DNA from: an uncultured Bacilli bacterium
GTDB lineage: Bacteria; Bacillota_I; Bacilli_A; RF39; UBA660
Reading direction: 5' to 3'
Length of the DNA: 21,163 nt
Assembly (NCBI GenBank): GCA_944359595.1
Contig: CALVSV010000106.1
Coordinates: 1-21,163 of the forward strand
Part shown: piece by piece, positions 16,736 through 21,163 of the stretch
Position numbering within the stretch: the stretch's first letter is position 1
Layout of the letters: each line of letters begins with the position of its first letter
Notes under the pieces: model-generated
Databases searched by the model: none
Seen by the model: only the letters and a program-made list of their open reading frames with translations
Told to the model about the DNA's origin: nothing
Program-made: the position numbers and the translations under genes

Positions 16736-18019
16736 TTATCTTCCTCCATTTTTTAAACAGTGAATTGCATATATAGGTATATTAATTATATTACCATTTT
16801 TACTAAAGTTATCAAACGTAAAATTATATGCTTCTTTTATATTATTATCCTTTGTAAATTGAGTTATATTTTTTGCTTTTTTTCTTCTTTCTATATCTAT
16901 AGGTATTATTTCAGTATTTAATTTTTGTATAACAAACGGAACACTAGCCTTACCTTCACTCTCATAATAATATACTTGATATCCATTTTCATATAATGTA
17001 GATGCCACATAATTTTGTAATAATGCATCTAAATGTTTATGCCATTTTCTATCTAAAATATTATCATAGTTTATTCCATATAATGATGATAAAATTCCTG
17101 TATCGTTTAAAAATAATTTAAAACTAGTATCATCCGCAGCTTGATTAATACCTCTACTAATCTTTTTAACTTTTAAACATTTAATATATATTTCATGTTT
17201 TTTCATCCAATCAATAGATTCTTTATATTCACTTTGTCTAGCACCTTTTTTAATACTTCCATATTGAAACTTTTTATTAGTTTTAAATAGTTGCATAGGT
17301 AATGATATAAATGATGAAATTATTCTTTGCCTATTACCATCATAATTTTTAAAAATATAATTATTTATATTTTTAATTATATTATGTTGTTCTATCAATA
17401 CTTTATTCATATCTTTAGTATCAATATACTTTTTTACAACACTAGGATATCCGCCAACTACTAAAAATTTAATAAAATATTCAAACGCCAAATCATGATA
17501 TCTTATTTTTCTTTTACTATTATAGTTTTCTTCAATAAAGGAAGCTAGTCCAGCTTGCTTATTAACTTTTAAAAATTCTTGAAAATTCATTTTATACATT
17601 TTATGAAACGTAATCTTACCAACATATGATGTATTGTTCGTTGGTAAAGTAATACTATTACATATAGATATAATATCATATGTCTTACTTGCATCTTTAA
17701 ATCGTAATAATACTGGTATTAATTTATCATAATTATCAACATTATCAAATATTATTAATGTGTCTTCTATATCTATATCTTTATTATATAATATACATAA
17801 TTTTTCAACTAATCTTTCTATATTCATTTCTTTATTAATTAAATTAATAACTAATGGATTATATTCTAAATTAATATATATACATTGCTTATAATTAATC
17901 TCCCCAAACTTAAGTGTTGAATAAGTTTTACCAACACTAGGTGGACCAGATAATATTATTGGATTTTTATTTTTCATATTTTTCCAATTTAAAAAGAATT
18001 CATCTATATTACGTTCCAT
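16736..18019 (-). CDS. DUF4143-type AAA ATPase with degenerate active-site motifs
   Basis: From ATG 18019 (MERNIDEFF) the protein has 427 residues; a GTG three codons upstream abuts the Shine-Dalgarno AGGAGA, so the ATG, 9 nt away, is preferred. The N-terminal AAA part has Walker A GPPSVGKT (residues 25-32) and a Walker B-like TLIIFDN, where the family usually has LDE. The linker KMNFQEFL and FLVVGGYPSVV match the family. The C-terminal DUF4143 part ends with YYYESEGKASVPFVI, where the usual nuclease-like signature is E.DFVI; here Pro replaces the Asp. The family is widespread and of unclear function, often compared with toxin or mobile-element ATPases. It heads an operon with gpmI, a pairing I do not recognise. 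Confidence 0.8.
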   Translation of the reverse strand: MERNIDEFFLNWKNMKNKNPIILSGPPSVGKTYSTLKFGEINYKQCIYINLEYNPLVINLINKEMNIERLVEKLCILYNKDIDIEDTLIIFDNVDNYDKLIPVLLRFKDASKTYDIISICNSITLPTNNTSYVGKITFHKMYKMNFQEFLKVNKQAGLASFIEENYNSKRKIRYHDLAFEYFIKFLVVGGYPSVVKKYIDTKDMNKVLIEQHNIIKNINNYIFKNYDGNRQRIISSFISLPMQLFKTNKKFQYGSIKKGARQSEYKESIDWMKKHEIYIKCLKVKKISRGINQAADDTSFKLFLNDTGILSSLYGINYDNILDRKWHKHLDALLQNYVASTLYENGYQVYYYESEGKASVPFVIQKLNTEIIPIDIERRKKAKNITQFTKDNNIKEAYNFTFDNFSKNGNIINIPIYAIHCLKNGGR

Positions 18020-18051
18020 AAAATGCACTCTCCTAACATTTATCTGATTTA

Positions 18052-18080
18052 ATTATAAGTCTTTAATTATTATTAGTCAA
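18052..18080 (-). promoter_or_regulatory. Near-consensus promoter of the ATPase-gpmI operon
   Basis: TTGACT (18080-18075), a 17-nt spacer and a perfect TATAAT (18057-18052) on the minus strand. It predicts a start near 18045 and a leader of only about 25 nt. It is the best sigma-A type match in the window. Confidence 0.8.
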
Positions 18081-18090
18081 TAAATCAAAT

Positions 18091-18133
18091 AAAAAAGCTG
18101 AGTACAAATTATATATTACTACTCAACTTTTTA
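18091..18133 (-). terminator. Terminator after rpmE
   Basis: A 13-bp stem (18092-18104 with 18120-18132), perfect on the minus strand apart from one U-G pair, has a 15-nt loop and ends in a U-run. On the plus strand the same position is a C-A mismatch, so it is oriented for rpmE, whose stop is 27 nt upstream. Confidence 0.8.
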
Positions 18134-18159
18134 AATATTTCCATATCTAAATTACTAAA

Positions 18160-18363
18160 TTATTTTTCAAATCCATATTTTTTATTTAATTTTTCAACTT
18201 GTCCCTTAGATTTCTTTGTACTTTGACTACCTGTATAAAATGGATGACAATTTGAACAAACTTCTATTACCATATTATCTGTAGTTGATTGAACATTATA
18301 AGTTGCTCCACAAGCACATTTTACTGTACAATCTTTATATTCTGGATGTATACCTTTTTTCAT
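18160..18363 (-). CDS. rpmE: 50S ribosomal protein L31, zinc-binding type
   Basis: Bridges the 50S central protuberance and the 30S head. The 67 residues begin MKKGIHPEYKDCTVKCACGA and include SNCHPFYTG. Cys16, Cys18, Cys36 and Cys39 form the zinc site of the C+ form. GGAAGGAGAG precedes the ATG. It is a single-gene unit with its own promoter and terminator. murA lies two genes upstream; in Bacillus murAB, rho and rpmE are neighbours, so this is a remnant of that neighbourhood with rho absent and an SGNH hydrolase in between. Confidence 0.97.
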   Translation of the reverse strand: MKKGIHPEYKDCTVKCACGATYNVQSTTDNMVIEVCSNCHPFYTGSQSTKKSKGQVEKLNKKYGFEK

Positions 18364-18381
18364 TTTATCTCTCCTTCCGCC

Positions 18382-18400
18382 ATAACTAATAATTAGTTAT
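18382..18400 (-). promoter_or_regulatory. Leader hairpin before rpmE
   Basis: ATAACTAA / TTAGTTAT forms a perfect 8-bp stem with a 3-nt loop in the roughly 50-nt leader, only a few bases before the ribosome binding site. There is no U-tract, so it is not a terminator. L31 genes in Firmicutes are known to have autoregulatory leaders; whether this is one cannot be told from sequence alone. Confidence 0.4.
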
Positions 18401-18420
18401 AGAAATTAACTTGCGTTCTT

Positions 18421-18449
18421 ATTGTACCAGCAAATCTATTTTTTTACAA
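18421..18449 (-). promoter_or_regulatory. rpmE promoter with extended -10
   Basis: TTGTAA (18449-18444), a 17-nt spacer and TGGTACAAT with the -10 hexamer TACAAT (18426-18421) on the minus strand. The upstream TG pair strengthens the -10. Predicted start near 18414, leader about 50 nt. Confidence 0.7.
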
Positions 18450-18477
18450 GTAAAATATACATATTTTTATAAATAAA

Positions 18478-19203
18478 TCATTTTTCTATTACATCAATTA
18501 TTAAATTAGCTATTTGTTCATACCCTTCTTTAGATGGATGTATATCATTATCGTTAGGTATATAATCTGGATTTTCTATAAAAATTTCATATATATTAAT
18601 ATATTTAGCACCATATTTATCACATAATTTTTGCATATTATTATTTATATAGAAAAATGAGTTTTCTAACTTTCTTACATAATTAGCATTATTTATATAT
18701 GGATTATAATAACCAATTATTATTAATTCACCCTTAAAATATTTAGTAACATTATCAAGCAACTTATCATAATCACTAATTAATTCATTAATATAATTAT
18801 TAATCTCATTATTATTAATATTATCTAAATTTCCATTTATTTTATATAATAAATCATTACTACCAACTGATATAGTTAACAAATTACTTCTTCTAAGAAT
18901 AGTTTTAATACCTTCCATATTTTTTTCTACTTTAATTTTTTTATTTAACTCTATATCATTTATTATATCTGTTATTCTATATCCATCTTTAGCAAATCCC
19001 TTAGTATAATATTTTAATTTATTATTATCTTCTAAATAATCTTTTACATAATCTGAATAACCATAATCAACAACACCATAAGCATTTTTACCCATAGCTA
19101 AAGAATCACCCAAAGAAACATACATTATCTTATTATTATAAAATAATATATATAATATAAATACTATTATAAATATAATAATTATAAACAATATTTTTTT
19201 CAT
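18478..19203 (-). CDS. Membrane-anchored SGNH/GDSL hydrolase
   Basis: The 241 residues begin with one strongly hydrophobic helix (about 4-22), acting as a signal anchor that places the rest outside the membrane. The SGNH blocks follow in order: YVSLGDSLAMG with the nucleophile Ser34, SVGSNDLL with Asn116, and NDIHPSKEGY with His222. The family acts as esterases, lipases or acyl transfer enzymes on lipids or wall polymers; the substrate here is unknown. It resembles YpmR-like Bacilli proteins. It lies 39 nt after murA but beyond a terminator, so it may depend on readthrough; the ribosome binding site (GGGGCGA) is poor. It ends on TGA. Confidence 0.8.
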   Translation of the reverse strand: MKKILFIIIIFIIVFILYILFYNNKIMYVSLGDSLAMGKNAYGVVDYGYSDYVKDYLEDNNKLKYYTKGFAKDGYRITDIINDIELNKKIKVEKNMEGIKTILRRSNLLTISVGSNDLLYKINGNLDNINNNEINNYINELISDYDKLLDNVTKYFKGELIIIGYYNPYINNANYVRKLENSFFYINNNMQKLCDKYGAKYINIYEIFIENPDYIPNDNDIHPSKEGYEQIANLIIDVIEK

Positions 19204-19218
19204 ATTAATCGCCCCAAT

Positions 19219-19253
19219 TAAAAAGAAATATAATCTATTAAATTATATTTCTT
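19219..19253 (-). terminator. Terminator overlapping the murA stop codon
   Basis: A perfect 12-bp inverted repeat AAGAAATATAAT / ATTATATTTCTT (19223-19234 with 19242-19253), 7-nt loop, with further T residues on the minus strand. Its first arm encodes the last residues and stop of murA. Mostly A-U, so it may be leaky toward the hydrolase gene. Confidence 0.65.
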
Positions 19254-20496
19254 CTAAGCTTATTTTAGCACCAACATTGGTTAATTTTTCAATTATCTTT
19301 TCATAACCTCTAAGTATATGTTCAACATTTTCTATGGTAGTTTCTCCTTTAGCAATAAGTCCTGCAAGTATTAAACAAGCACCTGCTCTAAGATCTGTTG
19401 CGATAACTTTTTTACCAATTAATTTTGTAGGTCCTTTTATGAGCGCAGTTTTACCATTAACTGTTATATTAGCACCCATCTTATTTAAATATTCAGTATT
19501 TAAAAATCTATTTTCCCAAATAGTTTCTTCTATAGAACTTGTTCCGTTACACTGTGTTAAAAGTGTTGTAAGGGGTTGTTGTAGATCAGTTGCAAAACCA
19601 GGATAAACTAATGTTTTTACATTAGTGCACTTAGGTTTATTAGCTTTACTAACTATAACATAATCACTACCTATTTCTAGTGGAATACCTATTTCTGTTA
19701 ATTTTGAAGTTAATGATTCAATATGATCTGGTATTATATTATTGATTTTCAAATTGTCACCAATTAATGCACCAGCAATAATATAAGTTCCAGCCTCAAT
19801 TCTATCTGGAATTACTTCATGGAAAGAACTATTTAATTTTTTAACACCTTCTATTTTTATTTCGCTAGTACCAGCACCAGTTATTTTTGCTCCCATAGTA
19901 TTCATAAATGTAGCAACATTTACTATTTCTGGTTCTTTAGCAGCATTTTCAATAGTAGTAACACCTTCTGCTAAAGTAGCAGCAAGCATTATATTTATTG
20001 TTGCCCCCACACTAGCAATATCAAGATATATACTAGTTCCTTTCAATTTATCTGCTTCTACTGTATATTTATTTCCTTCACTAGTTACTTTTGCACCTAA
20101 CATTTCAAATCCTTTTAAGTGTAAATTAATAGGTCTTTCTCCAATCTTACATCCACCAGGAAAATACATAGTAACTTTTTTATACTTACCAAGTAATGCT
20201 CCCATAAAATAATATGACGCTCTAAGCTTTTTTGATACTTCTTCTGGTATATCTTTATTTTCGATATTACTAGAATCAATTGTCATTATATCGTTACTCA
20301 AATTTACTTTCGCACCCAAATATTCTAATATTTCAATTAATGATAATGTATCTGATATTTGAGGAACATTAAATATTGTTGCAGTACCACTACATAATAT
20401 TGCAGCAGGTATAAGAGCAACCGCACTATTCTTAGCTCCACCTATATTTATTGTACCAGTTAAAGTTTTTCCGCCTTGTATTTTTATCTTTTTCAT
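19243..20496 (-). CDS. murA: UDP-N-acetylglucosamine 1-carboxyvinyltransferase
   Basis: First committed step of peptidoglycan synthesis: transfers enolpyruvate from PEP to UDP-GlcNAc in the cytoplasm; target of fosfomycin. The 417 residues show Lys22 in GGAKNSA, the catalytic loop PGGCKIGERP with Cys116 (the fosfomycin-reactive Cys, so sensitivity is expected), and ATDLQQP with the general base Asp304; Arg370 and Arg396 are also in the conserved context. Many Firmicutes have two copies; proximity to rpmE suggests the MurAB/MurZ-type. GGAG precedes the ATG. It has its own promoter and terminator. Its presence shows a cell wall. Confidence 0.96.
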   Translation of the reverse strand: MKKIKIQGGKTLTGTINIGGAKNSAVALIPAAILCSGTATIFNVPQISDTLSLIEILEYLGAKVNLSNDIMTIDSSNIENKDIPEEVSKKLRASYYFMGALLGKYKKVTMYFPGGCKIGERPINLHLKGFEMLGAKVTSEGNKYTVEADKLKGTSIYLDIASVGATINIMLAATLAEGVTTIENAAKEPEIVNVATFMNTMGAKITGAGTSEIKIEGVKKLNSSFHEVIPDRIEAGTYIIAGALIGDNLKINNIIPDHIESLTSKLTEIGIPLEIGSDYVIVSKANKPKCTNVKTLVYPGFATDLQQPLTTLLTQCNGTSSIEETIWENRFLNTEYLNKMGANITVNGKTALIKGPTKLIGKKVIATDLRAGACLILAGLIAKGETTIENVEHILRGYEKIIEKLTNVGAKISLEEI

Positions 20497-20513
20497 TGTA
20501 CCACTCCACTCAC

Positions 20514-20522
20514 ATTATAACA
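20514..20522 (-). promoter_or_regulatory. murA promoter, extended -10 type
   Basis: TGTTATAAT on the minus strand (hexamer TATAAT at 20519-20514) ends 17 nt before the ATG, so the 5' UTR would be about 11 nt. I find no good -35 at the right distance; the TG extension would compensate. Confidence 0.55.
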
Positions 20523-20643
20523 TAATTTTAATCTATCTAATATATTTATATTAAATTTTAATTGTTTTGACATTAAATATTTAAAATTTATTAATATATA
20601 TAATACTATAAATTTATTATTTTTACAAATCATAAATCTATAT

Positions 20644-20666
20644 AAAAAAATGCGCTTAGCGCATTT
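20644..20666 (-). terminator. Terminator of the right-edge surface gene
   Basis: AAATGCGC / GCGCATTT, a perfect 8-bp stem with a 3-nt loop (20648-20655 with 20659-20666), extended by TTTT on the minus strand. The GC core makes it one of the stronger hairpins in the window. It lies about 180 nt after the stop codon at 20848. Confidence 0.8.
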
Positions 20667-20668
20667 CC

Positions 20669-20847
20669 TTATCTTTATTTGCTTACACTTATTTTCTCTG
20701 CTTACCATCACATCTTCTGCTTCTTACGTTTGTTTTTTTATTCGTATATTTTTTGAATTACATATATCTTTAGTCTGTGCGTTTATTATCATGCGCGTCT
20801 GTTTCTCTTCCTTTCATATCTTTTGTGATTATTCTAACCATATGAAA
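20669..20847 (-). other. Long purine-rich 3' UTR without a convincing gene
   Basis: Between the stop at 20848 and the terminator the minus strand is strongly A/G-rich and poor in U. Two frames of 22-24 codons exist (near 20836 and 20793) but neither has a well-placed Shine-Dalgarno. The rest of the spacer to murA (20523-20643) is AT-rich and shows nothing beyond the murA promoter. Confidence 0.5.
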
Positions 20848-21163
20848 TTAGCTAACATTAACTATATATGGACTACTAATTGTCCCTTCGCCCTTAGAAT
20901 ACAGTACATCAGATCTCAGATTTATAACTGGTACCACACCGTTAAAACTACTGATATAACCGTAGCCCAAATAACCATCGCCATAGACATTGAACTCACC
21001 AGCATAATCACCATCGAAGTAACCAGGTGCCCCCAGCCAATAAATGCTTTCTTTTTGTAAATAGTAGTCTTCGTTATAAGAGTCCAAATTTCCTCCCGCA
21101 AATGCTACCTCGTCTAATGTTAATAATCCGATCTTTAAATCATATTCTCCTCCATATGTTTTT
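20848..21163 (-). CDS. C-terminal part of a surface-type protein with a lectin-fold-like domain (partial, 5' end outside window)
   Basis: The frame is open from the window edge to TAA at 20848, giving 104 codons; no true start is inside (a TTG at 21087 has GGAGGA just before it but this encodes Gly-Gly in-frame). Visible order: IGLLTLDEVAFAGG, then YYLQKESIYWLGAP, a Gly/Tyr/Asp-rich stretch, and finally NGVVPVINLRSDV and SSPYIVNVS. The combination 'YW...P', then 'G..PVINL' near the C-terminus resembles FGE/C-type-lectin-like surface domains common in gut Bacilli. Local GC is about 42% in three 60-base lines counted by hand, far above neighbours. It has its own terminator. Function unknown; a surface-binding role is inferred. 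Confidence 0.6.
   Translation of the reverse strand, partial: KTYGGEYDLKIGLLTLDEVAFAGGNLDSYNEDYYLQKESIYWLGAPGYFDGDYAGEFNVYGDGYLGYGYISSFNGVVPVINLRSDVLYSKGEGTISSPYIVNVS

Noticed and set aside
18467..18560. Loss of the catalytic Asp in the SGNH hydrolase (Asn at three residues before His222)
   Set aside because: Neighbouring Asp218 and Asp220 could serve, and similar NDIHP endings occur in related GDSL proteins as far as I recall; an alignment is needed before claiming inactivation.
20493..20711. 72-codon minus-strand frame with a GTG start
   Set aside because: It runs through the strong hairpin terminator at 20644-20666 and the murA promoter, has no good ribosome binding site, and its product is low-complexity.
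20650..21060. 136-codon plus-strand frame
   Set aside because: It lies antisense to the partial surface gene and its UTR; the minus-strand frame has recognisable family motifs and this one does not.

Overview
The window is a very AT-rich bacterial segment, roughly 25-30% GC in the stretches I counted by hand. It is dominated by one long minus-strand ribosomal protein superoperon with the fused S10, spc and alpha gene order of low-GC Gram-positives (Bacilli/Firmicutes and their wall-less relatives). MurA, a wall-precursor enzyme, shows the organism makes peptidoglycan. TGA still acts as a stop: map, adk and the SGNH hydrolase gene all end on TGA at natural C-termini, and Trp is written TGG. 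Zinc-type S14, L31 and L36, a lidded adenylate kinase with four cysteines, and the loss of rpmD point to a reduced or streamlined Bacilli lineage. An uncultured gut lineage is my inference; no marker here proves it.

Layout, read in the direction of transcription (right to left). 20848-21163: the 3' end of a surface-type protein with a lectin-fold-like C-terminus, unusually GC-rich, then a 3' UTR of about 180 nt and a hairpin terminator. 19243-20496: murA, with its own promoter and a terminator. 18478-19203: a membrane-anchored SGNH/GDSL hydrolase. 18160-18363: rpmE with its own promoter, a short leader hairpin and a terminator. 15221-18019: a two-gene operon, a DUF4143-type ATPase and gpmI, with a near-consensus promoter and a bidirectional terminator. 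14725-15190: the divergent intergenic region. It holds the S10 promoter with phased A-tracts, a GC-rich structured leader, and a possible plus-strand unit encoding 25 residues, the only plausible plus-strand gene here. 634-14724: rpsJ-rplC-rplD-rplW-rplB-rpsS-rplV-rpsC-rplP-rpmC-rpsQ-rplN-rplX-rplE-rpsN-rpsH-rplF-rplR-rpsE-rplO-secY-adk-map-infA-rpmJ-rpsM-rpsK-rpoA-rplQ. 1-472: the 5' part of a TasA/camelysin-like surface protein interrupted by an in-frame TGA.

The central operon makes both ribosomal subunits, the RNA polymerase alpha subunit, the Sec channel, and factors for initiation (IF-1), N-terminal processing (Map) and adenylate balance (Adk). Spacing is tight, with overlapping stop/start pairs and a strong Shine-Dalgarno before nearly every gene. 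The most interesting material lies at the edges and in the spacers: the possible hypervariable lectin-like C-terminus at the right edge, the interrupted surface gene at the left edge, the rpsJ leader, the small plus-strand unit, and a DUF4143 protein that has lost expected active-site residues.
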